From Gelatoporia subvermispora B (lineage: Eukaryota > Basidiomycota > Agaricomycetes > Polyporales > Gelatoporiaceae): a stretch of DNA of 64,000 bases. The DNA lies in the NCBI GenBank assembly GCA_000320605.2, contig KB445792.1, positions 687,581 through 751,580 of the forward strand. The letters are read 5' to 3'. A program made the position numbers and the translations under genes. Positions 22,172 through 33,315 of the stretch are shown piece by piece; position 1 is the stretch's first letter, and every line of letters begins with the position of its first letter. The notes beneath the pieces are model-generated. The model did no database searches and was not told the origin of the DNA. It saw only the letters and a list, made by a program, of their open reading frames with translations.

Positions 22172-22904
22172 CTACAGCACCACAATCCATTCTCCAGACC
22201 GATATCTTGGGTTGTTGTAGACACTTTTGCCTGCCTGCATGTCGCGATCCCCACCCCCGAACAGACAGCCAACCAGACACGTCCGTTAGCGAACATGAAC
22301 AAATGACCATCTCGTCAGCGAGACTGACCTCCCATCCCGGCACGTCCTTCATGATAGCCTTCTCTCGCTCCAACGCCGCCTGCTGCCTCCTGTACGCGTC
22401 TCGGTCGCCCTCGGCCAACAGCAGAGGCACCAAATTGATACGAGACCAAACTTTCTCTCGCTCTAGCTCTCTGCAAAACATAGCCATATCAGCATTCGTC
22501 GCCCTCTTTTCTTGACATGTATCCGCATTCGGCACGTCAACTGATAAGAACGCGCGCGCGGTCGGATCCAAACGGGGCCACGTTCCACGGTGAGCGGGCC
22601 ATCGCTGCCCACGTTTTACGTCCGCCTGACCCTCGGCCGTGCTGCGAATGAAGTCCTAGATTTCCACACACCTCTTCTCTATGTTGCCCCTTCCAACACG
22701 GTAGAAGCCGTATGTGCACACGGCCGTCACTCCGCCGAGGATGACAAGCCCGCTCGGTCCGCGAAACGGAAGGTTACGCTTGTACTTGATAGCGTTGAAG
22801 CCCCCCGGTGGGGGCATGTCCCTGGATTAACAGCACAGCGTTCAGAGAAATTGTCTGCGTTATGGTCGGACAAAAGCTCACTGTCGGAATTGAGTCGAAG
22901 ACAC
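22172..22904 (-). CDS. NDUFA13: complex I subunit NDUFA13 (GRIM-19); expected start codon is GTG
   Basis: Accessory subunit of mitochondrial NADH:ubiquinone oxidoreductase with one membrane helix. 125 aa if started at 22904; exons 22904-22882, 22821-22672, 22470-22329 and 22234-22172, all in phase. Signatures are RQDMPPPGGF, IKYKRNLPFRGPSG, a transmembrane stretch LVILGGVTAVCTYGFY, the ELEREKVWSRINLVPLL helix, IMKDVPGW and a C-terminal SVYNNPRYR block. The first exon reads GTG-Ser-Ser-Thr-Gln-Phe-Arg-Gln where the family starts with Met. An in-frame TGA lies four codons upstream and no ATG intervenes. The first ATG is inside exon 2 at 22817 (the Met of DMPPPGG), which would give 116 aa. Either initiation is non-AUG or downstream, or there is another 5' exon that I cannot see. 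Intron 2 (201 nt) is long for this locus. Confidence 0.85.
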
Positions 22905-23726
22905 TGCCCAATATCAGTCTAAATTATTCTGGGGTACAACAATTGCTCTAGAGCTCACTGGTCGAGTCACCCGTCTATGAAATGACAACGCTTAGTGGTT
23001 ATAGTGCGCGCTGCACGGCCCTTTAGGTGGCGGGCGGAGAGGTCGGTCAAGCCGTCTCGAGCAGGACGCAAGCGGTGGTAGGTACAAGTGAGCTCAACAT
23101 CGCCTTCACCTGCCCTCACGTCTCCCACGTGGCCATAGACGCCTGCCCAATCCCGTGCCCCGCTTTCGCATACTACGACGTTCGACTCTCGCGGGTGCAG
23201 TGATGCTATTTCATATGCACCGCACAAGTCTGCCTTGCCTTGTAGGACAATTTGCCTGCAAAGGTTTCATTTTGTCCAGCATTAATCTCGTATTAACATT
23301 CCTGGAAGGTCTATATTTGTTATGATGTTCGCATGAACACTTGATTTGTGATGAACAACGCCGGACAGCAACGGCATGCGAGTGGTCGCGACTTCCTTTC
23401 GAAAGCGGACGAGGGGCCAGCATTAATTGACGTGGAGCCAGAGGGTGATTCCCACATGCGAGATCACGTATGCAGATAGACTACACACACATGCTGCTGC
23501 GCCGCTCGATGAATTTGAACATATCGGAGGAATGAAATACGTTCCATATCTGAGAAGATGCCCCATGAGGAGGGTGGTTGCTCGGACGGGAGTGACATCG
23601 CGGGCGCGCCGCAAATAGCCGGCCAGACTTCTCGGTATGGGAAGTTTATTGAAACGACTCAACGCCGGCCAAATATGACAGCGAGCCTCGAACAACAGCC
23701 CTCACGCCGCCTTGCGCCCCGCCATC
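22905..23726. other. divergent promoter region between NDUFA13 and INO80F-like gene
   Basis: Both flanking genes read outward. No conserved frame is present. It should contain two promoters and the 5' leaders, and, if NDUFA13 has an undetected 5' exon with its ATG, that exon would be here. Confidence 0.45.
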
Positions 23727-25534
23727 ATGTCGCGCCAGCCGTCCCCTGGTCCGTCCCTCCCGCGAATGCAGTTCACCGACCCCAACGCACACCTCCCTCA
23801 GCATCTCCGCCGCACAGATGTCTACCCGGGTGCCTATCCCGGTCCTGATCCCGGCTACGCGCACAAACAGCGTCAGAAGTATGCACAGGGCATCACCGCT
23901 GGCGTCGAGGACGTCAAGTACCAACAGAAGTACAAGGAACTGAGGAAGAAGGTCAAGGAGATTGAGCAGGTGCGCCATATACATTCTACCTGCCCTTTCG
24001 GGCTCACAATTGTGTCTTGTGCCGCCAGGATAATGACAGATTGTACTTTAAACTGCTGCTGGCGAAAAAGAATATTCGCCGGATGAACCTCGAGCGAGCG
24101 TGAGTTCATGGCAGTGTCCGCAAGACTATATTGAACTCAGTATTTACGCGTCGCCACAGCATTCTGTACGAGAGACTGGCCGCGGTGCCGCCCACTCCCG
24201 GCAGACAGACTCAGGAACTACCTCCGGAAACAGATAGTCTCTTCCAACCACAGCCCCCGGCACCTCCTGAACATGCTCGTGCGATTGACCCCCATGACCC
24301 CGCTGTCATGGACTATATGCGCGCCCACCCAAATGCCCGCTTAGTCCAGGGACAAGATGGCAGAATAGTCGCAGTTGAGGATACACCTGCCATTGGTCCC
24401 GGGGGAAACCCTGTTATGTCGGCGGCGCCCCCGCATGGCTTGCCTCTTGTGTCAGGATTCCGCCATGACTCCGGCCCAGGATATGACCCCAATCGGCAGT
24501 TACCTCCTCTGCCGCCGATGATTCCTGTGATTCATCCATCGCAAGAGCCACCACGGGAACTGCCTCCAATGAATGACCACCACCCTGGGCACGCGTACCC
24601 CCACGCCCAGCCTCACGCCGTCCCACATGCGCACAGCACCTCGACTAGCCACCATTCGCGCGGGTCCTCGGCGCGTCCGGATCTCGACATCGTCCCTGGG
24701 GCACCGCAGCGCGTCGACTCATTACCTTCCGTCCACTCGGTCCGATCGCGCAGCCCAGATATCTCAGCGGACGTGCCGAATGAAAGATCGCGGCGCCACG
24801 AGGTGCGCGAGCTGCCCCCCGCTCACGCGTACGGGCTCCCTCACCAGCACGTGCAGGTGCCCCCGCAGAACATGCCCGCATCCCCGACTTCACCCTCCTC
24901 GCCCACGCACCCGCACCCGCGCACCGGACGCCACAACCACCAGCGCGTCGGCCCGGGCGCGCAAATACACCGAGAGCGCGATCCGGAGGAGCAAGCGGAG
25001 CTCGAGCGCGAACGCGAACGCGAGCGGGTGCGCGAGCTCGAACGTGAGCAGGCGATGCGCATCCGCCTCGCGCGCGAGGAACAAGAGGACGCGGCGCTGT
25101 TCGCCACGCGCGAGGACCCGGGGCTCGTCGGCCCTGGTGTCTCGCGCAGGCACTCCGGCTCGGATAGCCCGCGTTCTGCGGTGGGAAGCCGCGTCCCGTC
25201 GCGCCCTGGCTCCGTGCAGTCCGTGCAGTCGTACGAGCGCGAGCGCTCCCGCGCGTACGCGCCGCACGTCTCGAATCTGCTCGGAATCGACGAGGAGCCC
25301 GGCGCAGCTGCGCGTGCTGCGTCTGGTGCGGATTCTGCCGGCGCGCAGATGGATACTAGGAAAAGATCCCGGGGGGAGATGGAGGACAGTGATGAGGCAC
25401 GCGGAGAAGTCCGGCCCCCCAGCGCAGCGCACTCGTCCGCGGGCTCGGCTAGTGATAGGGGACCTAAGAGGCTCCACAGAGATGAGGACGATGGGTCCCC
25501 GGAAGATGATGATGAGCAAATGGGAGATGCATAG
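23727..25534 (+). CDS. INO80 chromatin-remodelling complex subunit F-like protein
   Basis: 562 aa; exons 23727-23969, 24029-24099 and 24160-25534. The conserved part is an N-terminal coiled coil (residues ~60-115): KYKELRKKVKEIEQ, then DNDRLYFKLLLAKKNIRRM and LERAILYERLAA. This matches the short helical domain of fungal INO80F/Iec3-type subunits, which dock on the INO80 nucleosome remodeller in the nucleus. The assignment rests on that segment only. The remaining ~440 residues are Pro/His/Ser-rich, with an Arg-Glu repeat (ERERERERVRELERE) and an acidic tail (DEDDGSPEDDDEQ), as often seen in chromatin proteins. The frame remains open to a TTG at 23712, but the first ATG is at 23727. Two chance frames of over 200 codons overlap the last exon and are shadows of its GC-rich codon use. 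Confidence 0.72.
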
Positions 25535-25986
25535 ACGTGTGGAAGTCAAAACCTGATGCATCACGGATGCGCAGGACGATCTAGTCCGTATGACTGCTAT
25601 GCCGTATACTTCTCACTATTGTTTCCATGTCTCAGGCATATGATACTTTCCCGTTCCCTGTCAACTTGTGCTATGTTTCCTCTATTGATTCCTCCGATCT
25701 TGATCCAGATGGCCGCCAATTGTCTTGCGCGGATCTCCGTCAGAATATACCCTATACACGCGTATGTCTGTCACCGTCCGGTATTTATTTGTCCGAGTAT
25801 GTCGCTAAGCTGTTCTTCCATTGCTGATAATCTTATTTTCCATCATTTTACGATGGTGCACACAACCTCATCTAGAACGGCGTATATGGCCTAAGTAGTT
25901 ATCAGCATCTGTACTTGGAATCCTAGGATCCGTGTCATGAATTGATAGTCGAGAACACATCAGACTAAAAAGGATACACTTGCTGT
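25535..25986. other. convergent 3' region
   Basis: AT-rich gap between two 3' ends, consistent with two 3' UTRs. Nothing else is supported. Confidence 0.5.
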
Positions 25987-27003
25987 CTACGGTGGCACGA
26001 ATGAGTCACAGTGAGAGGGTCCGGGAATGTCTAATCGTCTAGAAGGCTCGGGGGAATTCACGGAACTGTCGTCGTCAGAATCCCAAGTACTGCTGACAGA
26101 CATAATCTCGTCCATAGGCGACTCGCCGCAAGAGTGGGATGGCAAATTGGAAAACGGCGTCATCGGGCTTGTCCACGCATCCCCGGAGTCGTCGGCGGAC
26201 ATCGACTGCATGTCGTCGTCTTCAGACACGGTGGACCGCTCAGCAGAGATCCGGAATCGCTTCGCAGAGGGATACCGCATCGCTTCGTCCGCTACTCCAC
26301 GCCACAGTGCGGCCTGTTCAGTCCAGTACGTGTCCAGGCTGTACCGATCGGTGAACACGTATTCTCGCTCTGTCGCGCGCACAAACGCATGGCTGCGCTC
26401 GATGGCATCCATGAGCACATCCTCGCTGTACGCCGAGACCGGCGGCCGTGCGTCGAGGATGATGTCCATGATGAATGGCCGCCGCCCCAGCCACTCCGCG
26501 TCAGCCTCCGCGCTCAGCTGTGCCCGCTTCAACAGATCCCGCGCTGGCAAGCACGACAGCAGCGGTACCGACGCCACTACGTGGCCGTCGGCAGGGCTGT
26601 GAGCAAGGGGATGGACGTCGTTGTAGACAGTGCGCCGAGGCGGTGCACGTCCATTGACGCGCTGACGGCGACCAGGCTCGGGTGCTTTCGCGGCATGTCC
26701 TACAGGTAAACGAGCTGTGTGCGGACGTCGCTGCCATTCGTCACACTCGGGGGTTAACTGAGACCCGGCCGGCCGCGGGGACTGCGTGGTCTGCTTCGCA
26801 GATACGCCCAGCTTGGGGCGACGGGGACGGGCGCTCCGGCGCACACTTGCACCAGACGGGCCATCCTCTGGCGGGCTGCGGAGTGGGGCGCAATTCAATG
26901 TGAAGGCTGTAAAGGAATCTTGAAACACTCACGGATCGCTGGGATTAGAAAGCTGATCAGCTCCGGCATCCTCTCCCGAATTGAGGATATGAAAGGGATT
27001 CAT
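25987..27003 (-). CDS. uncharacterised fungal protein
   Basis: 319 aa; exons 27003-26933 and 26875-25987. I do not recognise a family. The N-terminus (MNPFHILNSGEDAG) leads into a basic Arg/Pro/Ser-rich region. A better-conserved-looking centre follows (~residues 130-235: SAEADAEWLGRRPFIMDII, then YSEDVLMDAIERSHAFVRA and YVFTDRYSLDTYW, and AALWRGVADEAMRYPSAKRF). The tail is Ser/Asp-rich and acidic and ends in FVPP. No membrane segment, signal peptide or catalytic motif is visible. The two-exon model closes in frame and starts at a good ATG. The acidic, Ser-rich tail could be a transcriptional or protein-interaction region, but that is only a guess. Confidence 0.62.
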
Positions 27004-28212
27004 GTTTAGCACGAGGTCAAACTGCGAGAAGACACGTAACATATGCGCTGGCAGCGTAGGTTTGAGCAGTTATTGCATTTCGAACTGCCCGGACACTCTG
27101 ATAATGGTTATCCGCCCAATTTCGAAGGCAGTGCATCCGCCGGCCGATTGTGAATCTCAGCCACAGACGCGAGGCGGGATCAAATCGCTGTTGCCTACCT
27201 CGCACCATTCACCTTTTGCTGCCTCCAAACGGGCGAATGATGTCACAGACGGCGAATCTTCTCCCTATGCCGCAGAATACGAGTAGAAGAGCTCATCTCT
27301 GCTCCCTTAGCCCCGGCACATAGGGGCCAGTCCGAAAACGTTCAGGCTGGGAAGAGAGCTTCTGCCATGGCCCACGGGCCGAGCAGGAAACGGAACCACA
27401 GTCAGACATGACAGAAAAGGCTGGGGAGGAAGCAATTCGTGGTACCTGGCAGACCAGACCGATTGTGGCCTGCGGAACAAATACAGCCCCTTTCGGAGCG
27501 AAGAGGCACTGAGAGCGATAGCGCACTATGAGTATCGGAGGTGCGCCAGGGAGAAGGCGCACAACCTCGCGCTTTGTGAAGGTCATGCTGCACGTTCCAT
27601 CGGACGTGAATTCTGTTCAGAGCCGCTCAACGGGGTGGCCTGACAAGCGTTTGGTAGCCACGCCTCAGGTCGATCCGCGGCACCTGCATCATGTAGGGAT
27701 CGAGAGCTATGATCGCTCAGCTATGGTCGGTCATCAATCTTGCTAGAACCACTGCGCCCACGAGCCTCGGATGCGGGAGCGCAGTCCGCGCCCAGCAGCG
27801 GAGGAGAGCTCACCGAGAATGGCTGGCGCGCCCACCGGGCGCGCACAAGGTTCGCTGCGCGGCGTGAGCAAGGACCCCGGGGACTGTGCCATCCAAGACT
27901 ATGATCTGCCCACGCCCGCCCAGGATGAAGATGCGAAGTCGGTGACTCACCAGTGGTCCCAAATGCCGGCATCTGGTTGTCTAGAGACTGAATGCGATCT
28001 GCTGTACGCCCAGAAATATGTCAGGGGCTGACACTCCCGCCGGCATTCCGAGCTCATTTCACTCAAAACCAAGTGGATATGGGAACACGTCCGGAGTTCC
28101 CGCGGCGAACTTGGTATGTACACTGCAAAGATAAACCTTCGCCTTCGTGGCGGCATCCAGACTGCCCTTCTCGCGCTCCCGCGCTTTACCGCCCCGCTTC
28201 CAACAGGGTCCG
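27004..28212. other. intergenic, no supported gene
   Basis: 1.2 kb between the start of the uncharacterised gene and the 3' end of NDUFS8. Frames of up to ~95 codons exist on both strands, but none has a family signature or splices into one. I found no tRNA-like or repeated structure by eye. Most is probably promoter of the gene to the left. Confidence 0.45.
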
Positions 28213-29325
<1,113 letters not shown>

Positions 29326-29512
29326 GGCGGTATAGGGTGAGTAAGGTCGACGACCCCAAGCGCGAGCACGATGCAAGCAACAGCGTCGACGGTCCAACGC
29401 AATGTCTCCCTCGGGGACTGCCGGGAAATGACGCCGGCCAATCAGCGTGCAAGGATCTGATATTCACTCCTCGCGCGGCTCAGCTCGGCCCATCGTACTC
29501 TCGCTCCTCACC
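29326..29512. promoter_or_regulatory. shared divergent promoter, NDUFS8 / prefoldin 2
   Basis: Only 187 bp separate the two start codons. A CCAATCA box preceded by GGC is at 29438-29444, near the centre. In fungi CCAAT boxes bind the Hap2/3/5 complex, which drives respiratory genes, so its place next to a complex I gene is sensible. Binding is inferred, not shown. Confidence 0.55.
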
Positions 29513-30084
29513 ATGTCTACATCGTCCAAAACGCCGCAGAACAAAGCTCCTGGCATGTCACAACAGGGTACGTCGCTCAATATTAGACGTTTATGTACGA
29601 CTGATCCTCCCGGCGGGCTAGCCAGAGGTCCAGCAAACATATACCCGCCTTCAGAATGATTTGCAGACGCTGGCGAGCAAGATCGGCGAACTTGAACAGG
29701 AGGCTGAGGAGCATGGGTCAGCTGCCATCTCATCACCGTGTTTGACGCGTTCTCATGTGAATCCTCGTACTCTAGCTTGGTCCTCTCTACGCTCGATGAA
29801 GCCCTCGCAGAAGAGCCCGACCGCAAGTGCTTCCGGCTTGTTGGTGGCGTTCTGGTTGAGAGGACCGTCAAGGATGTCGTACCTGCTCTCAAGACGAACA
29901 AGGAAGGGGTATGTATAATTGAGCCGCACGCCGTGCATCCACGCCCGTCTCATACACACATCACCGTCACGCAATATAGATTCTGAAGGTCATCTCCAAT
30001 CTTGCGGAGCAATACAAGAGCAAGGACGAAGAGTTCGAGACACTCAAACGCGACTACAAGATTCGTCCAGCGTCTGCGGCGTGA
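29513..30084 (+). CDS. PFD2: prefoldin subunit 2
   Basis: Beta-type subunit of the hexameric prefoldin (GimC) chaperone, which delivers nascent actin and tubulin to the CCT chaperonin in the cytosol. 127 aa; exons 29513-29567, 29626-29716, 29776-29908 and 29980-30084. The order is as in the family: N-terminal helix (EVQQTYTRLQNDLQTLASKI, then GELEQEAEEH), a beta-hairpin region (LVLSTLDEALAEEPDRKCFR, then VGGVLVERTVKDVVPAL) and a C-terminal coiled-coil helix (NLAEQYKSKDEEFETLKRDY). The length is typical. All four exons close in frame, and the last three introns are 58-71 nt. The assignment to subunit 2 rather than 6 rests on the RCFRLVGGVLVERTV-type core. Confidence 0.93.
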
Positions 30085-30714
30085 CGGCTATGAACACGAC
30101 GCGTAGTCTTGTAGATTGAGCGAGGGACGTGATAGAACTCCCAAAGAGACTGCTACGATCGATATCTCGATTGGTCAAATATTGATCGGAATACCTAACA
30201 GCAAACTTTGAGGACGATCAACACATATACCTACGTTGCTAGTCTGTAATGTTTATTACTACTGTTTCGACATCCTTTACCTGGTCAGTAACCCACCGAA
30301 GTCGCGGCGATTCCTGCTTAGAGATGCTTGGGATCTCAAGATCTTAAACGTACTGCATCACTTCACTATCGGCTGTCGTCCATCTCCCGAGTGCTACCCG
30401 AGAATATGTTGCTATAACGGCTGCATACGAAACTGACCATGCACACTTCAGAATTGCTCAAAGCATAATAGACAACGCCCGTGCTATTTTTGTCGACGGC
30501 CTCGACTCGGGAAAATGCCAGGAACGACATTTGCATCAGCCGTTTGCTTGAGGCGCGCAGTCCGAGGCAACCATCTGCACCGCTCTTCCACTTCGTTTCT
30601 ACATCCTCTTCGTTTCTTCGCCCAGTTGTGGCACCCCTCACACTTTGGTGTATGCCCATCGAAGGCTCGCCGATTAGTCAATCCCTTGTATAAGTTATCA
30701 GTTCACATTCTGCC
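30085..30714. other. intergenic before the CAP gene
   Basis: 3' UTR of prefoldin 2 and promoter of the secreted CAP protein, both plus strand. No further gene is supported. Confidence 0.5.
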
Positions 30715-32795
30715 ATGTTGTATAAAAGTATTACCTTCGCTGCCATCCTGGCAGTCGTGGCAGCGGCTGCACTTGCCCGCGACCTACGTGTGTGCTCAAC
30801 TACTCTACTTGAGCTTTAATCAGGATGATAACTGATCTCTTCATGTTCAGCGACCAAGAAAGTCAATGCCTTTGCGATGCAACAGCCCCACATTGGTGTG
30901 ATCATGCCTTCGGGCTTCCTCCCTGGCCACCCTACACCTGAGGCTCCATTGGGCGACGAACCTAGGCTTTCAGCCACAGTGGACCCAGCAAGCGGAACGG
31001 CTAGCCCGTCCGCGGAGGACGCGCCTTCGTCCTCTTTCATTCCTTCCAGTCCCGCTGTTTTGCCAACCGTCTCGCCCACAGAAGTTGCCACTCCGTCCTC
31101 CAGCGCGAATGTGCCAGCCTCTTCTTCCAACTCGCCGGCTGCGGGACCCTCATCAATTCCCCCATCTTCAGGTACACCGTTCTCTGCAAGTTCTCAGGCC
31201 GCCGTTTCCTCAAGCGTAGCAGGAACGAGTTCGATAGCATCTTCCGTGGCAACGCCATCTGTGTCCATCAGCTCTGCTGTATCTTCCGATGCGCCCCCCG
31301 TGAGTGTTAGCTCAAATGCAGCGAGCTCGGTGGCGTCCAGTGCGGTACCTCCGTCCGCATCCGCCAATTCAGCAACGGCAAACCTCCCCTCCGACGCTCA
31401 ATTTGCAAGTACCTCGGCCTCAATCGCAAGCGCAAGTGCGGGCGCGCCCACAGCATCATCATCTCCCATCGTTAGTTCCGCTGCATCTAGCACGGCCCTA
31501 AGCGGCGAGTCTGCGAGCTCCGTGGCCCCTAGCGCGAGTGCGAGCGCACCCACAGCGTCCTCATCTGCCCTCAGCAGCTCAGCTGCCGCCTCAAGCGCGT
31601 CTTCGGGCGCGAACTCCGTTGCGCCTAGCGTGGGCGCGAGCTCGTCTGCTGTGGCACCTTCTGCAAGTGTGTCCTCGTCGGACACTAGTTCATCGTCCCT
31701 CGTGGTATCGGCGTCCGCAACCCAGGTCCCATCTTCTAGCGCGGGATTCTCGGCTTTCCCGTCCGCGTCCGCGAGCGCTAGTGCCTCTGATACGTCTTCC
31801 GCGTCTGCGAGCTCGAACGTGCCCAGCGTGTCCTCCGAGAGCACCGGGCCAAGCTCTGTAGCCTCAGCTTCGACCGGCCCGATTTCGTCTGTCCCTGCCT
31901 CCTCGGTAGCTATCAACACATCCTCGATTGGTCCCGTTTCAGCGTCCGCGACGCCAAGCAGTGCATCCTCCATTTCTTTCTCCTCGTCCGGCTCTATTGC
32001 ATCATCTCAGAGCAGCGCTCTATCCTCATCTGCTGTATCCAGTATCTCACAACTCTCCGTTGGCCCCAGTGCCTCTGCATCGAGTCTCCCCCTTTCATCG
32101 GTATCATCGGCCCCTTCTGCGTCTCAATTCTCGTCTTTCTCAGCACCCTCTGGATTCTCTTCCATCAGGAGGCCATCGGCATCCAGTACCGCTGCCGCCG
32201 CCCCGACCTCTTCCGCGATCCCGTCTGCTTCGTCCCCAGCCACTGTGCCTGCCCCGACTACCGGCACTGCGGAGATTCAGGCGTACCTGGACGGTCATAA
32301 TGCGCTGCGCCAACAACACGGCGCAGCCCCTTTGACGTGGTCTACCGATCTGCAGGCCACGGCTCAGAGCTACGCCAACGGCTGCCGATTTGCGCACTCC
32401 AATGGTGCCCTCGGACCCGTCGGCGAGAACCTTGGCGCAGGTACGGGCACCTTCACAGCTCAAGAGGCCGTGCAGCAATTTGCCAGTGACCAATGTAAGC
32501 ATCGCTCTGCATATTCTGGTTATTCGTGACTAATGGCTTTGATGTAGCCTCTTATAATCCCGCCGACCCGACGTTCTTGCATTTCACGCAGATGGTGTGG
32601 AAGTCGACCACGCAGCTTGGCTGTGCCGCCGCTCTGTGTAACGGGATCTTCGACCCGTCGTTCGGCACGGCCACTTACCACGTCTGCTTGTACAACCCTG
32701 TGGGAAATATCGTCGGGAATGAAACGTTAGTCGATTCTGATTTCTCGCGAATATGATAACTGATCAAGCATTATTCCAGGCTTAATGTGCAGTGA
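30715..32795 (+). CDS. secreted CAP/PR-1 (SCP) protein with a very long Ser/Ala-rich stalk
   Basis: 636 aa; exons 30715-30787, 30851-32494, 32548-32725 and 32780-32795. Residues 1-21 form a signal peptide (YKSITFAAILAVVAAAALA). Residues ~55-490 are almost only Ser, Ala, Val, Pro and Thr and are probably heavily O-mannosylated. The C-terminal CAP domain (~497-636) shows IQAYLDGHNALRQQHGAAPL, the GPVGENLGAG motif, HFTQMVWKSTTQLGC and YHVCLYNPVGN, including the His, Glu and Cys residues of the family. Fungal CAP (Pry) proteins bind sterols and fatty acids and are secreted; the ligand here is unknown. The open frame continues to a stop at 32756, but splicing a 54-nt intron there gives the family-like ending GNETLNVQ. 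Confidence 0.86.
31000..32250 (+). repeat. Ser/Ala-rich low-complexity coding stalk
   Basis: About 420 codons dominated by Ser, Ala, Val, Pro and Thr in short, irregular and imperfect repeats (many SSA, SAS and SVAPSAS units). Because the repeats are near each other in sequence, length variation among strains is likely. It lies between the signal peptide and the CAP domain. Confidence 0.85.
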
Positions 32796-33315
32796 AGAAG
32801 TCGTGGGTCATAGGGAGGCGTTCGCCATTTAGAAAATGTTGGGTTTGGATTTCTCTCTAGAATACCCCTTCCTTGTGTCCGGGATCCTGACCACAGGTTG
32901 ACTACTTTGCTTTCCGTTTATTCACGCAGGGCTACGTGGTTTTTCATCTCTCCTCATTCGGGGCTGGTCGATGCTGGTATACTTAGATTGATTGGTTATT
33001 TTGTCGTCTCTTTGCTGTGTATTATGAGTCCGTACTTTGAAGTCAACGCTGTGACTCTTCAGGCTGGTTGGTGCACCTTGAGCGAAATAGGAGGGTCGAG
33101 GAAGAACAAGCATAGCATCTAGGAAGCTATCAACAGTTCACAGCAATAGCGACATCAACGTATGAGATAGCGTGAGCTTTCTGTGAGAGGCGCTACACCG
33201 CCATAGAAGTATCACAGTACGCTCCCTGCGAATTCCTCCAAGTCCCTCTTCGCCAGTTTCTCGCAAAGCACAGCCAGGAAGAAATCTTTGCCGCCCCCGT
33301 AAGTAGCTGTGAACA
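32796..33315. other. convergent 3' region (CAP / TPR-SET)
   Basis: AT-richer gap between two 3' ends. It should contain both 3' UTRs. No gene is visible. Confidence 0.5.

Noticed and set aside
24573..25556. Second-frame open reading frame of 327 codons overlapping the INO80F-like gene
   Set aside because: It is Arg/Ser-rich shadow sequence of GC-rich codons in the true frame, lacks any domain, and its start is inside the real exon.
31000..32250. Repeats resembling a tandem-repeat array or CRISPR
   Set aside because: Irregular Ser/Ala codons in one long open frame with no constant repeat or spacer length, in a eukaryotic gene.
32726..32756. CAP gene ending at the stop at 32756
   Set aside because: A 54-nt intron starting GTTAGT and ending TTCCAG gives a family-like ending (NETLNVQ) with correct phase; read-through gives an unrelated tail.
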